Positions 1 to 12,806 are shown, counted from the first letter of the stretch. The stretch is 64,000 bases of DNA from Sepiola atlantica (GCA_963556195.1 OY744521.1:134778527-134842526); one strand, 5' to 3'. The notes: a model not told the origin generated them from the sequence alone. Made by a program: numbers and translations.

Positions 1-520
1 ACATGGATACGGCATAGAAAATGAGCTATCACTATGACACACTCATCTTGAGACTATCCTAATTTTGAGTGTGATGGTTGTCTTCAGTTCAGGAATTGTC
101 TGATGATTGATTTGATAGGTGTTACCCTTGACGTAACCCTACAGAATAAAATCTAGGATGGTATGTTCCAGTGGATGTGAAGTCCATGCAGTATCACACC
201 CCTACTGATGAGGCGATTACTAAAGTGTCACCGCAACCATTCTAAAGGGTTCTTTTAATTGTAAGATATTTCCGGAATCCTGTTAGAACCACCATTTATC
301 CCACACAAAACATTTTCGTCTCCCCTAAATTACCCCAAACTGCTAAACAACTATGGATGCCATTTGGGGAGAAGTCACTTTGTATTTCGGGTTCAATCTC
401 TTTACATTTATTAACGGGTCGAGAGGAATCTCAGTAGTACGAATGCATCTTTGGACGAGCACTGCATCTGTCTATCCATTTATATAATGTTAGGTATGTG
501 TATGTTTATATATTTCTATT
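1..520. other. Unassigned AT-rich DNA
   Basis: I see no gene or recognisable repeat here. The end of the stretch (about 400-420) has a faint resemblance to 57550-57590, too weak to call. Confidence 0.4.
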
Positions 521-524
521 ATGG

Positions 525-1500
525 GATTAACTCTTAAACTAATTAACCATTGTGAATTTTGGAAAACTGCTGCCAGACGTAAGGGTGGGTAATATAGGTT
601 ATGTTTAGTTTAAGTTTTATGCAAAAGAGCTAATAGGGGTGGATGACCTTCGTGAAAATTAGATTCCTTCGATTTTTGTAAAATTTTAACAATGGGTATT
701 GAACATCAATTAATAAATATTCCTGAAGTTTTAGTTTTTTAGAAGTATTTGAAAACGGGTTTAAGGATAATAATATGGGCAAACTTTCCCATTTGAAAAT
801 TTGAATATTTCTAGATTTGCATTAATTCTGATCCATCGCAATGAGATAGTATTTAAGCAAGATTCCCTGAATTTCAATTTCTTTTTAAGACTATTTAAGC
901 TTGAGACTTACATTTTAGACATTTTCTACGAATTAAAATTATGTAATGGATTTTGATCCAAATTGGAATAATGACTCTAGGGATAAAGTTTAGTATCAGT
1001 ATTAGTGATGGGACGATTTCAATATTTTCCCCGATTCCGATACAATTACTGATTTTGTTCTAAATTCAAGATTCTGATGCAATTACTGATTCAGATTCTT
1101 TTTAATTTCTAAATATTTTATTATAGAGTTATATTTTTTTTTCGGGTTACCGTAAAAAAAATGTAATCTGAATATATTTTCGCAAATGTAAAAGTATTTT
1201 TATGATCTATAAATGTTAGTTTTACTGATTATTTACAATCAATAAACATTTATCATTTTATTATTAGTACCAGCAATAGAAAATTTACTTTTAAATAAAC
1301 AAAAAAAAAACAATTAAAAAAATCGTTGTTGGCATCGGATAAAAGGCACAAATTCTTCCGATATCTCCAAAAGTTCCGATAAATCGTTTCAACACTAATC
1401 TATATCTCTTAATTTTAATCTTCGTAAAAAGGAGATAAAAGTGGCCCAAAACTGTTCTGTACGAGGCATTCATTTTCCCCATCCTGGGATTAGTATTTTT
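525..1500 (+). repeat. R1 dispersed repeat, copy 1 (interrupted)
   Basis: This is one of five copies of an AT-rich repeat of roughly 570 bp found in the window. Shared stretches include the segments around 'attttaacaatgggtatt' and 'aattggaataatgac', which recur at 61600-61965 on this strand and, reversed, at 23905-24478 and 37885-38455. The copy is split by a separate inserted element at 1003-1397; the R1 sequence resumes near 1406. No reading frame supports a protein, so it is probably a non-autonomous element or the untranslated part of a larger one. Its class is unknown to me. Confidence 0.65.
1003..1397. mobile_element. Small hAT-like element nested in R1
   Basis: The ends are imperfect inverted repeats: the left begins tagtgatgggacgattt and the right, read on the other strand, begins tagtgttgaaacgattt. 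The flanks 995-1002 (atcagtat) and 1398-1405 (atctatat) agree at six of eight bases, which would suit an aged 8-bp target duplication of the hAT type. Comparison with the uninterrupted R1 copy at 61870 shows that this segment is extra. There is no transposase, so it would be a non-autonomous (MITE-like) element of 395 bp. Confidence 0.6.
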
Positions 1501-2160
1501 TGTAATAGATGTATTGGTAATTAGTATATTACCCTACGTACACTAGTACATGAGCTAGTGCGGATCGTCATCTAAGGCCCATGTCTTCTCTCTCCAATAC
1601 ACGCTGTTTATTTAATGAATGAACCACACAACTTCTGAATTTTTCTGGACCCCTGAGGAGCCTCATTTAGTAAAATATTTATTGAACATTCTTTGAGAAA
1701 TCCATTTTCTCTTGAACGTGACTGTAACTGAAAACGGGCGAAAAAGATCTGTATCTTGAACAGATGTTTTCTGCGCTTCTGGCTCGAATCTTTTGGGCGT
1801 TGAATATTTTTTGAGTGGACATCCTGATTAACTACTTAGAAACAACATTCTCACGCGAACAATTGATATTGTTTTATCCATGGGGGACAACACCCCTTTC
1901 CTTACAGGGTGGCAAAATGCACCCTTTTTAGTTGACAGGATTGGGATCTCCCTTCTTAACAGTATGCAATTTAATTAAGGATAACCATCAACCCCTATTT
2001 TCTTAGCAGTAATGCATAACCAATATCTATTTTAGATGTGACATGTCTATCGATAAGCATGGCATTATACATATACGTAATCCGTATTTATCTATGGAAT
2101 TCCGACTTACGAAAGGTATCAATCTATTATTATACTAAAGGGTATTTAATCAAGGTTTGC
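1500..2160. other. Unassigned AT-rich DNA
   Basis: I recognise no gene, RNA or repeat in this stretch. Confidence 0.4.
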
Positions 2161-2164
2161 TTCC

Positions 2165-2460
2165 CTAACTTAGTGCTACCAGATCAGACTGTCTGAAAAT
2201 AGTGGCTTCCTTATCTAAAATACACAACGCATTGACGTTATTGTTTTTTCTTTCCTTTTCCTTTGCAAAACTCAATCATGTTCTGCAAAGCCCAAAACAA
2301 AAAACATGTCCCTCTCCTAAACAGTCAAACCAGACACCATGAATAAATATTTTTATATATAAAGAACTTGAAGGATAAAAACTTACCAAAATATACCGGA
2401 TTTCACATTACATAACTCGAAAAGGGTTGATATGCTGTAAAACAAAACAACCAACTTGCT
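2165..2460 (+). repeat. R5 dispersed repeat, copy 1
   Basis: The segment is clearly related, in the same orientation, to 51500-51785. Both begin at 'gtgctaccagatca', share 'caaaactcaatcatgttct' and 'caccatgaataaatattt', and end at a 'gttgatatgc.gtaaaaca' motif. The second copy is preceded by a tRNA-like head, so this may be a 5'-truncated SINE. The terminal motif alone also occurs near 10590. Confidence 0.65.
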
Positions 2461-2894
2461 TCCCCTAATGATTCGTCTTATATATTTTTTGTCACGCAAA
2501 ATACATGTTAACATATTGCTTGGTTTGGGGATTGGGTTATGTTTGAAAGAAAAATCAATTTGAAGTACTCTAATTAGCCGTAATTTGTAATTAACTCACT
2601 AAGCCACTCATCTCTTACAAAGTTCGTGCTTATTACTATCACTCTCTGTCACGGTATGTTTGACTTTTCCCCGCTTTTACTTCATACAGCCTCTATCACT
2701 CTCTCTTCCGCCCCTCTCTTTCCCCTTCTCTGTTTATTAAAAGTCGAAGTTAATAAAACAAACAAAAAACAGATCAGAATTGTCTATTTTAAACAATATA
2801 GTATATCACCACAATAGTAATACTCTTTAAACCATACTTTCCTCCATAGCGAGCAGAAAGAGACTAACTTGAAGTGTGTCTCTTTATTAAAAAA

Positions 2895-2926
2895 GAAATA
2901 ACTGCCTTCGCAAAGGCAGTTATTTC
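2895..2926. repeat. Perfect 14-bp stem-loop
   Basis: The arms gaaataactgcctt and aaggcagttatttc are exact reverse complements around a 4-base loop. In a bacterium this would resemble a terminator, but in this eukaryotic context it is simply a strong short hairpin of unknown role. Confidence 0.7.
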
Positions 2927-2929
2927 AGC

Positions 2930-4965
2930 AACTTGAGCAGTATGCGTAACCAAGCGGGTCACATTTATTTAACTAGTAACCTTTCATATTGTGTTTTTCT
3001 CCAGCTCTACTGAACATTAGTCTTTTCAGTATACTAATTCCAAACCAGCACTGAAAATGGTGTACACGTATGCTCTCGATCGCATGTCAGTCTTTCTCAC
3101 TCATTCATATTCGAACTGTTTTACTCTTTGTTCCGTCTTTAGTTGGCTTCGAAACTCATTTGTTATAGTTTTGTTTTTCGATCCATGATATTTATAGACC
3201 TCTATGTAAGCGTAATTTATTTAAATATTCTATCTCTATACTTCCATTGTCACGGCTCACTTATAAGACTGTAAGTCTCCAGAAAGATGAAAAATAAAGA
3301 TGTTTAAGTCACCCGTAACTATAAAAATCTGCTTTTCATGAATAAATGTGTTTACTGGAAGCAATATAAGGATTCATTGTTTCATTAGACAATTTTGAAC
3401 AGAATAATCTTTTGCGATTTTACTGTAGAGTTATGAGAACCGATTTTCCAGAATATTTTCAGTACCTGAAGACATTTGGTCGATCTTCGAAGTGATATGT
3501 AGGTAAAGAATGTTACTATTCATGTGAAATGCTCCAATCAATTAACACTCTCCGAGCAAATTTATCTGTATAATACGGAGCTACGTAAATTAGAGTTGCC
3601 TCCCCTTATGAATTATAGCTTGAAACTAAGGAATGTTTTTTTTTAAACAAAAACAGGTTCGTTTTTTTTTAATATCTTAAAAAACATGACAGATATTCGA
3701 TTCTGTTGATTTATTATGTAAAGCATAGTTGTCTGTCTGCGTGCGTGTCTTCATGGAAGTAAAACGTACTTTGTCCTGACATTAGAAAATGTAATCTAAA
3801 CGACTAAATGCGAAAGTTTATGGCATTTCTCGCGCTATTTCGAGTTAATTCAACTTACCACAATAGAAGCACCATCAGTTTTATATACTACTTACGTACA
3901 TGATATATCAGTCGCAGGATTAACCAATTTGCATATTCGTTTTGAAAAAGGACATTTTAACAAGTGGTTGATGTTTTGTACTTGTTTTGATTTTAATATA
4001 ATAAATAGCTCTGTTTCAAAATATTGTTTTTATTCTTGAGCGAATATTTAACATTTGTGTTTAAATGTACTTTTACTTTAGGACTGACTCAATTCCCAAC
4101 AAGTTGCGATCTATTTCTCAAATTGCAAGTGAAAAATCGATTTCTATTCGTTACTGTCATTTAACAGATGAATACATTTGTATCGAAATTGCAAAAATAT
4201 TAATCTATGTGAATAGATGAGAATGATTTTGTTTCATGTTTACAACAAAGTTTGGAAATAAATTTTTAATTAACGTTTCAAATTATCCATGTAGTGAATA
4301 TTGCGAAACGATAGCGAGCAGGCAAAGCCAGCTAGTATCATATAAAGGAAACCCGTAATTGTTTGTGTGTGTAACTGGTTAAGTCAGAAACTTCACAGGA
4401 TACACTTGCAAAGAAAGGAGAGATTGCGAAGTTTGAAAAGAAAGACATAACACACACCTTTAACTTTTATATTTCATTGTCAATACCCCGGGCAACACTG
4501 GGTAGTCATGCTAGTATACCATTTATTGAAAATAGTCATAAACATCCAACATATTGACGGTCTATTTTTAAGTCTGAGATTTATAATATAAATAAAATTA
4601 TTATCAATAGAGGGAACTTATCAGGTAAATATTATCCTGTGTTCAAATCCTGATCTTTCAAATGTATTTAACTGAAAATCCGTATGCCAAGCTACCAATT
4701 CCATTATATGGATTATATAGTAGAATTATAATTTGCCAAAAGATTTGTTAATGTCTTTAGATATTAAATAATGCAAATTTTCTGAAATCGGAAGTGTAAT
4801 ATTTTTTTTTTAAAGAAACAATCTAAAATAAATTTTAAGAGCGCTATGACAGAATGATAGATTTTCAAAGTCACACCTGCCAGACCGTGTGTTAACTTTT
4901 TGAAATCTATATGTTAAGAATTTGTATTGAAACTTGTTCATATTATTTATGTGTTTCCAAGGCTG
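2930..4965. other. Unassigned AT-rich DNA
   Basis: Two kilobases of AT-rich sequence with no reading frame or RNA that I can support. A B-box-like 'gttcaaatcctg' at about 4641 has no convincing A-box partner. Confidence 0.4.
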
Positions 4966-4970
4966 CTGAT

Positions 4971-5001
4971 ACATATATATATATATCTATATATATATAT
5001 A

Positions 5002-5043
<42 letters not shown>
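4971..5043. repeat. (TA)n microsatellite
   Basis: This is a TA dinucleotide tract with two TC interruptions. The region beside it (to 5530) holds nothing that I recognise. Confidence 0.95.
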
Positions 5044-5045
<2 letters not shown>

Positions 5046-5534
5046 GTGTAATATATAAATTTCCATCAATGTCCCAATGGTTATTCCTCTCCGTCGCTTA
5101 CTTAAGCCCATCGATCATGTTAATAAAGGCGTTGAAATGGGATACATTTTCCTTTGTCCGACAGAAATGACAAAAGAATACCCAGACTAACGCCAGAAAA
5201 ATCTAAACAGTCTTGCATAAATCTACAAGAAGTAGCTATTCTCCGTCAAGCCGTAGGTTTTACACGATTATTTAAATATTTGTTGTCGGATGATGTTTTC
5301 CTTGTATACACATTTGAAATGTTAGCAAATCCTCCCGAGATTCATTGCCCCAATCTATTTGTTCGCTTATGTATTCAGTGTTTTTTTACTTTAAACTTGA
5401 GAGGAGACACTTTCACTTCGTTTACATTTTTCTGCTTGAAGTAAATGAATCGAACGTTATTGCATTCTTCTAATGTCTTTTGTAGACACGGTCGGTCTGT
5501 CAGGCTTTATTTTGAAATTGCAGTTTCGTCGCAA

Positions 5535-6010
5535 AACACGTGGATGGAATATACGTATATTATTGTAGATGCGTCCAAGCATTTATTTAAGACTCAGTAT
5601 GTCGGTCAGTCTGCCACGCTTACATTTGAAATAGCATTTCTGTTATGTCACGTTTAAGTTTAAAAAATTAACCTTGTCGGTGTGTTTCAAATCGCATATT
5701 AGTTGCGTTCACGCAGTAGTGTGTAAAGCGAGAGTGACGAGTGAGTAACACCGGTTATCGAAATTGGGGACATCCAAACATATTCCAATTATCTCCCTTT
5801 CTCATGATATATATTAGTGTTAACATTTATACTAGTCTTTGGGGCATACAATCAAGAGGTTAACTGCGGGCATCTGCACGTCACTGCGTTCACATATCTT
5901 TCTAAGAAGCTCTGTACATCCGCTGGTCAGTCCGGCGTTCGGTCACACTTCAGTTTTAAATGCTATTATCATCGCTAAACGCGCAGATGGAATGAACGCA
6001 TCTTAAGAAC
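5535..6010 (-). repeat. R2 dispersed repeat, two units
   Basis: Two degenerate units lie here in the reverse sense, with the family hallmarks: a 'gatgcgtcc' or 'gaacgcatct' end, a stretch like 'gtcggtcagtctgccacgct', and 'cagttttaaatgctatt' followed by 'aaacgcgcagatggaatg'. The same motifs occur at 12.3, 22.6, 27.3, 36, 37, 49.7, 52.4 and 53 kb. There is no coding frame. Its class is unknown. Confidence 0.6.
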
Positions 6011-6014
6011 TGCC

Positions 6015-7825
6015 ATTCTGAGTAAATTTCAGAATAGACAATTTTCTCTTGGAATAAATGAATCGAATTCTTCCGTTGGTTATTGCATTCGACTGTTTTC
6101 ATTTGGTGTGTATTTTGTATATTTGCATCTTCCATTGCGGTCTTTGTCTGATTCGCAAGTGGACAGGGATATTGGCGGTAGAGGACGGTTGACGGCGTGT
6201 AGGTAGAAAGGTGTGTATATTTCGGTCGGAATGAAAGACACGGACGAATGGGAAAAAATCCACTCGAAAGGCAGGAACGACGGCAGAACTTGTGGCCTTT
6301 GTTTAAGGAAAGGAAAAACTGGATGGAAAAATTGATGGATAAGGAAATGCGACGGAAATGGCAAGAACTGTACGTTAGATATTGGAATAGTGATAAGTTT
6401 TCAGCTCATTCGACTCTGTCTTTTTGGCCCCGAATATGTAGATGTGAAAAGGGGGAGACCAAAGGAGCGTCCTTCGATAGAAACATCTGGGGAGCGTGCT
6501 TATATATTAGAATGTAGAATTGAATTTTTTAAAGCCTATGTCGTTTTGAGAATTATACTTTTATTGCTAAGTATGTTTATTTATTTTATTTTTTTTACTG
6601 AAGGCCACTCTAGGATACGATTGATGAGATGGGATGATAGCTAGTTTAAAAGTGGGCCTAATGAGATTTGGAATGTTTAATAGAATGAACTGAGTTTTGT
6701 CAATTGTGTGGACGGTTACCGATTTTGTGTAGGCATTCCAGGTATTTCATTTTAATGCGGAATGAAACTTCCTCTGATATCTCCTCGAAAAAGCGGGAAT
6801 CTATATAGAGAGAAGAGTATGGCATTTCATTCCCTCTCTCAGTTTCTTCCTTGTCCTTTGCTTACTATCATCACCTTTTTCTCCCTCCACTACCTCCTTT
6901 TCCCTTACTCTTACTATCACCCTCACAATGTATTGATGACTTTGGATAAATATTTACGTCCCCGTCCCGCTGAATTATTCGCAATGGCATCAAACACACA
7001 AAAAGAAATTGTACAGTATCTTTAAGACGTGTGTTCTCGACGATGGGTTATCTTCGTGTTTTTGGATCCTTGTGCCGATGGGTTGTACCGGTGATTGTGG
7101 GTGTGATGAGCCCAGAGACAAAGGTATAAGAAAAGTTGGTCAGCCTTTCGCAAGCCTATTAAGTCTTGAATCTATTTATTCACACTAACCTCAAACTTTA
7201 GTATGCCCCCTCCTCCACCCGTTATCTATGTCTCTCAACACATTTTATTTCCTGTCTTAGTTTGTCCAAACATTTTATTTTCTTTTGTCCTCGTTTCCTG
7301 TTCATCTTTGTCCGAGATTAGAAAGCTTTCGTACAAACAAACCTTTCTTGGTGTCCTTCTGGCCAACGAAGCGCCCTAAAGAAAAAGAAACAAAAAAATT
7401 TTGATGGAAGAAATTCCTTTCGTTAGATTACCGACGCGGGAGAAATCTTTCATTGTTTCTGTTTTTTCTTCATAATTCAATCCCAAATCGTTTAAAAGAT
7501 GTCAGCCATTTTTCGTTCTTTCTGTATTCTGAAAACACTGATTATTTGAATGCTTTACGATATATCAACCCCTTTTGTGTCATTTGATGGGAGGGTGGGA
7601 ATTTATTTCGTTATATTGTCATCAGGATGTATCTTATTTTTTTATTCTGCCTTGCGGACTTTTTTTTTCTCTGGATTCTGATAACAACTAGGGCCACGAA
7701 TGTAAGGAACACGCGTTTAGACTGATGAAGAATATTTATTTGTAACTCGTGTGGTCAAGATATCTACTCAACGTGTAAACTGAAAATAAACAAATAATAT
7801 TCCATAAGCATTTATAAAACAGACC
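6015..7825. other. Unassigned DNA
   Basis: The stretch has several short open frames (for example 6248-6517 and 6762-7025), but none shows a recognised domain, codon bias or a partner frame, so I call no gene. The 6100-6500 part is more GC-rich and purine-rich than its surroundings. Confidence 0.35.
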
Positions 7826-7831
7826 AATAAT

Positions 7832-8029
7832 AAAAACTTTAAAAAAACAGACAAAATAAAATGCCTTTGGAGACCACGGTTTAAAATGCCAATATTTTTT
7901 ATTTAAAAATCATTTAAATCAAACAAAAGTAAAAAAAAAAATGTTTAATGATTTTTAAATAGAAATATAAGCATCTTAAACCGGGGTCTCCAAAGACATT
8001 TTGTTTTTCTGTTTGTCAAAGTTTTTAAA
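7832..8029. repeat. Fold-back element P1
   Basis: Arms of about 83 bases (7832-7914 and 7947-8029) are imperfect reverse complements around a 32-base AT-rich spacer. The best block is 'ctttggagacc' on the left against 'ggtctccaaag' on the right, and it extends through 'atttaaaaatcatt'. I see no ribozyme core. This is a MITE-like hairpin element of unknown family. Confidence 0.75.
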
Positions 8030-8034
8030 TTTCT

Positions 8035-8840
8035 TACAGCTGCTTCTCAGAACTTTTGTCAAATGTTAAACCAATAATACTTTGAGTTGAATACGGATTA
8101 AGTTACAGACAATTTGCATGTTTACCACTTTTTAGCCCGGATGCTAAACCTGACCTTCCTTCCAGCATGCTGGTCCTTTCGAAAAGGATGGTGTCGATGT
8201 TAAAATGTCCTTTCGTTAATTAATACCGAAAAAAAAGGGAACGGAAACTGAATGCCCCTTTCGCAAAACAAGCAAAGAGGAATAACTCTGACACATTTAT
8301 GTTTTTAAATTGTTATTGTAGAATATAATAGTTAGCTTTGTTATATTTTGGTAATTTGATGCAGCAACTCAATATTTTTAACGATTTATTCTATACAAGG
8401 GCAATATTTTACCCAAAGCTGGGTTGAAGTGGGTTTACGCCCTTTCCAATACTATTTAAGTACAATTAAATGCGATATAACCGGAACCTGACATAGCAGA
8501 TTCCACCATCGGATACGCCATACATGAGGCAACACGACACCCCCATAGTTAATAGAGTATCAGTTTATTTTTATTCAATCATTTTCATGTGCGTGATACT
8601 TTCAGTTAGAATCTATGCGCCGACAAGGACATACTTACAAACATCCGACTTTATAATTATAGATAGTCAAAATAATCTTCACTTTTCTTAATCTGTTTTG
8701 AACATTAGCTTAATCTAATAGGAAACTAGTGATATAACCTGGGTTATAGGCGTAGAATATAAAAATAAGTGACGCTAAAAAAAAATATGTATAAACCCAA
8801 CCCCATCTTTTCGTTCATTGTTTTTCTTTGATTTTCTGTG
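8035..8840. other. Unassigned AT-rich DNA
   Basis: I recognise nothing here. Confidence 0.4.

Positions 8841-8842
<2 letters not shown>

Positions 8843-8893
<51 letters not shown>
8843..8893. repeat. (TA)n microsatellite
   Basis: An uninterrupted TA tract of about 50 bases, next to the R1 fragment that follows. Confidence 0.95.
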
Positions 8894-8895
<2 letters not shown>

Positions 8896-8924
8896 TTTGT
8901 GTATATTTTTGTTTCTATGCGTAG

Positions 8925-9050
8925 GATTCACTCAGATCAAAATTGGAATAAGAATTCTCGGCATAAGGTTTTATAGCATTATCTTTTTCACCATAAAAAT
9001 GGTGCAAAACTGTCCTGAGAAGTAATGTTATCCTTCCTGGGACGGTTGAT
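8925..9050 (+). repeat. R1 dispersed repeat, 3' fragment
   Basis: The sequence from 'aaaattggaataagaattct' to 'cttcctgggacgg' matches the last part of the R1 copies at 960-1490 and 61840-61965. It lies just after a (TA)n tract. Only the distal end of the family is present. Confidence 0.6.
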
Positions 9051-9689
9051 CTTCTAGTGTATATCTATAATGAAATACACACACACACACAATGTATGTA
9101 TATATTGTATAAAAAATAAGTAATTCATATAGTAGTATGGAAATATATATATGGCAAGTAGGCTACACATATTTTCATATTACTACAACTAAGCTTTACT
9201 CAAGTATTGCCCACTTTTGAAGTAAATACTTATAATACACAATATATTACATCGCCTAGTAATATTATGTATATACATGAAATAATAATTATATTTTCTA
9301 CGTATCCTCTCGCTTTACCCAATCTTGCGTTCTTTATTTTCCCTTTTCTTGATTCAGCCTTACGCATCTTTTTAGTTTTTTTGTATTTCTTATATATTCG
9401 CTGAATGCCATTTCTTTATTCAAAGGTCATAGAATGAAGCGACTCTATCCCAGAGATTCTTGCAGAAGAGTCCCACTCAGTCAACCATAAGCGCATTATT
9501 TCATCAGGGAAAAGACCCTTTGTCACGAACTCATTCAATTAATTTTTGTGCGATGCGTTCTCAACTATATTGGATTGATCCATAACTATTCAGCAAAATC
9601 CGGTGTTTCTAATGCCGACACGTAGGTTCATTATCAGATGACTTGATTTGATTATAAACTTCTCGTGGAGTGGGACAGTGCAGTATTTG

Positions 9690-9875
9690 TTCTGATACTA
9701 AACTCGATCTTGTCTGTCCTTGATCAGTGAATATAGATTCTTCTAGAATGAGATTTTTTCTTTTCAAATCCAGAATGCCCTTATTTGGAGAGCTGGATTT
9801 TCCCACATAAAAAACGACCTTGTGTCTAACTCTGTCCTCGTGGGAAGGCAAGTAAATAGGAACACAGTGTTTTCA
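9690..9875. repeat. R4 dispersed repeat, copy 1
   Basis: This segment is related in direct orientation to 28260-28460; both carry 'gattttccc.acataaaaaa' followed by 'gtgtctaactct' and a 'ggcaag.aaata.gaacata' stretch. On the minus strand both give short frames with a shared VFYVGK stretch, but neither continues into a recognisable protein, so I treat them as copies of a repeat. Confidence 0.55.
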
Positions 9876-9879
9876 AACT

Positions 9880-11850
9880 AAAGATATTTGCGCTGCTGGT
9901 ATCATTCTCCAGTAGAAAAAGAAATCTCTTCATAAAGATTTAATTTATCTTACAAAAACGGTCGAATATTGTAGAGATTGTGGCAGTTATATTTTAAGGA
10001 ATATTGTAAATTGTATCAATCTATTTTTAAACCCAGAATTATACAAAAGAAATCTGTGATTTGTCGTAGAGGGAGAATTTTCAACTAGTCAGAGGCAGCG
10101 CTAGCTGGGAGATATCCATATGAAAAAGCTATTTTTCCCTAAGACCACACAGAGCTGTGCTAATGGAAATGACATGATGTATGAAGCAACTGAAAACCCG
10201 GTCGGTCACGGTTCATTTGCACTTAATAAAATAATGTTAGAAAAGGCGCTTTTAGTCATTAATTCATCCCTAAAGTTACACGCATTAAAGAAAAACGAAA
10301 TCTCCAACGTAAAATGGGTAAGAGTTTCTTCTTGCTACCTTTATAATTCGCCCCCTCCTCCAACCCCACACCGAAATACACACCCAGCGTGAATAAACTA
10401 TTTATTTATGAATTAGTACTTCTCTCTGTTATCCCTGGGGTTTTATTGAATTGCAATTCGCCTCTTTGGTCGAGGGACGACTTTTGGGCCGAACGCACCT
10501 GAGACCGGTGAAACGAAAGTACGGACATCATCTGTGAGCCAAAATAAACTGTACAATAAACACTGTTTTCGAAATGAATAAGATAAAGGGTTGATATGCC
10601 GTAAAACAGACGGAAAAAATCATATCTAAGTCACCGTACTTTTATGATTTCAGCTTGGACTTAACGCCGTCTACCTTTTCATTTGTGTGTATTTAAAAGG
10701 TTATCCTTTCTTTTGTTCGTCGAAGGAGCGGGGTCTTTGGAAACGCTTCTAGTTTTATGAGGCATGAAGTAGTTACAGTCACAAAGCGACATATATATTA
10801 TTTTCGCACCGGCGCGATTTCTTTGTTTAATCAATAAAAGGTGTTGCCTTTGAAGATGTTCGGGAAAATGAATTTTTAATACATTAAAAGAAATCTTCAC
10901 AAGGCGAAAATAATTATTGTGCGGCCTGCCTTTTTGACGAGTTTTTTTTACACATCTTTAGACCTAGACAGAGAAGAAGAAAAAAAGGAAACTCATACCT
11001 GTATATAGCGCTTGATGATCACCCTTCGTGAAACTGACAGTTGCGCAAGTGCTTGTTTTTATACCGAATTCAAGAGCGTATTTTACCCTCTTAAATTCCA
11101 GTTATTTGTAATTTCTATGTTTCATTATACCTGTCAAAAAGACCACATTTGCGAAGGGCAGTTGGGGCTTTATAGAAGTAGCATGCTTTGTATGTATATT
11201 TGCCTAATTATTCTTCATGTAAACTTTGGGGAAAGTCTAGTCAGTTTCGAATCATATAAGTTTATTAGTAGTAGTCGTAATATAATGTGACTGCTATTAT
11301 ACACCTGTAGTCCCAAAGACCTATGCTAAATTTAATGCAATTATATCCAATAACTTTGTAAGCCCTAAATGTGTATTATTATTGTTAGTAGTAGTAGTAG
11401 TAGTATAAACCCCGTTTGACACACTCGGAAGCCTAGTTTTATTCCAGGAAAAGCGTATACCAGTTCATTTCTTTCCATTTTTCTTTAACTGATAACTCAT
11501 TTCTTAAATGTGTTCCTTTTTAAAGATTTGCCCGCAACACAATGTGAAATTCACGAAAAGCGATTTTGATTTAATGAGAAAGCATTTTTTTTAAATCTTC
11601 CATGTGTAGTTCTGAGCTAATCTTTGTAAAATAATAACTATACTTTTTATTTATTTATTTCCTTATGAGTTTAGAGAGTCAAAAGCGCATGGAGATGAGC
11701 ATTTTTTCCACTGCGTTCTTCATAACATCACATGATTTAAAAGACGCAAGCCGAAAAACTGCGAGACACAATGCGCCGTGGAATGGCTCTAAATCTTGAT
11801 ATACATTCACTTTCACCGATAGAGAGCTCTTTTCCTTATAAGAAAAACAG
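9880..11850. other. Unassigned AT-rich DNA
   Basis: I call no gene. The 90-codon frame at 10120-10392 has no recognisable domain. A short R5-like motif lies near 10590, and a 'ctgagaccggtgaaac' stretch near 10489 resembles a collapsed hammerhead remnant without a loop. Confidence 0.35.
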
Positions 11851-11851
11851 C

Positions 11852-11890
11852 TAATATATATATATATATATGTATATGTGTGTGTGTTTA
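11852..11890. repeat. (TA)n(TG)n microsatellite
   Basis: A short compound dinucleotide tract. Confidence 0.85.
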
Positions 11891-12289
11891 TATTGAAGTG
11901 TCTATAAGTGGCTAATGTGAATCACTAGATGTTTTTCCAAAGAAATATATGTAAATAAAACTTTGACTGTATTTGATAAAAATATTGTAAGAATGAGTTA
12001 GTGATTTTTTAGTGACGGAAGATCAGAAGAATTGCAGAAACTCAGTCAGTTGCCAAATTCAGTAATCCACTCACCCGTTGATATTTGGCTTCGAAAATAT
12101 GAAAAACACATTTTGTAAGAACTCAAGAAGAGCCATGAATTTCTTTTTTTGTTTTATATATATTAAAAAAAACTTAGATTATGTAATTTGTTTAAAAAAA
12201 ACATTTCATAAAGACGGACGCTTACTTTTCTAAATTTTATTAAGAGGTAAAAGCATTGACGAAATCGCTTTATTCAAATAAAACAAGAG

Positions 12290-12425
12290 GAAGCTGTTTT
12301 GTTTTTTTATCCAGATCCGTTCACGTATGCTATCAGTATGTCGGTCCGAAACACAAAAATATAAAAGAATGCTATAATCGCTTAAGGCACAGAGTAGATG
12401 GATGCATCTTAACCTAACCCGTTGT
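12290..12425 (-). repeat. R2 dispersed repeat, degenerate unit
   Basis: A reverse-sense unit recognisable by 'gtatgtcggtccg', 'atgctataatcgcttaa' and the terminal 'atgcatctta'. It is more decayed than the copies at 27 and 49 kb. Confidence 0.45.
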
Positions 12426-12779
12426 TTTTTTTTCTCACGCGTATTTCTTGTTTTTTTCTTGTGATTCTATAGTGTTATCACAACAACCGTCTACCATTGA
12501 TATTTTTTTTGCTGGCAACGACAATTGGTCACTGGAATATAGGTGGTGGGTGACAGCTTTCAAGGACTCTCATCACTCTTCTAGTAGATGGCTTGTTAGT
12601 ACTCTTCCCCATCGGTCTTTCCGTATTCCTTTATAATTATTATTCTGTACTAAGAATAATATGCAGATAGACCATACGAATGCAGTAGAATTTCGATCTT
12701 AAACTTCATGAAGATAGACGAGATCAGAGATATGAGCGCGAATACGTTCATGTAGCTATAGTCTGTATTAATTTCTACA

Positions 12780-12806
12780 GGCACACACATACATACACAC
12801 ACACAC

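Noticed and set aside
199..230. CTGATGAGGC near the window start
   Set aside because: No GAAA follows at the right distance and no helix can be drawn, so it is not a hammerhead.
2890..2930. Bacterial-type intrinsic terminator
   Set aside because: The window is plainly eukaryotic and there is no gene upstream; I keep it only as a hairpin.
6248..6517. 89-codon charged open frame in a GC-richer patch
   Set aside because: No family resemblance and overlapping frames of equal length; it could be chance.
9609..9851. Minus-strand frame sharing VFYVGK with the frame at 28265-28483
   Set aside because: The shared residues are explained by both frames lying in copies of the R4 repeat; neither extends beyond it or shows a known domain.
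10120..10392. 90-codon open frame followed by a possible GT splice donor
   Set aside because: No recognisable domain, no supporting upstream or downstream exon, and GT dinucleotides are frequent.
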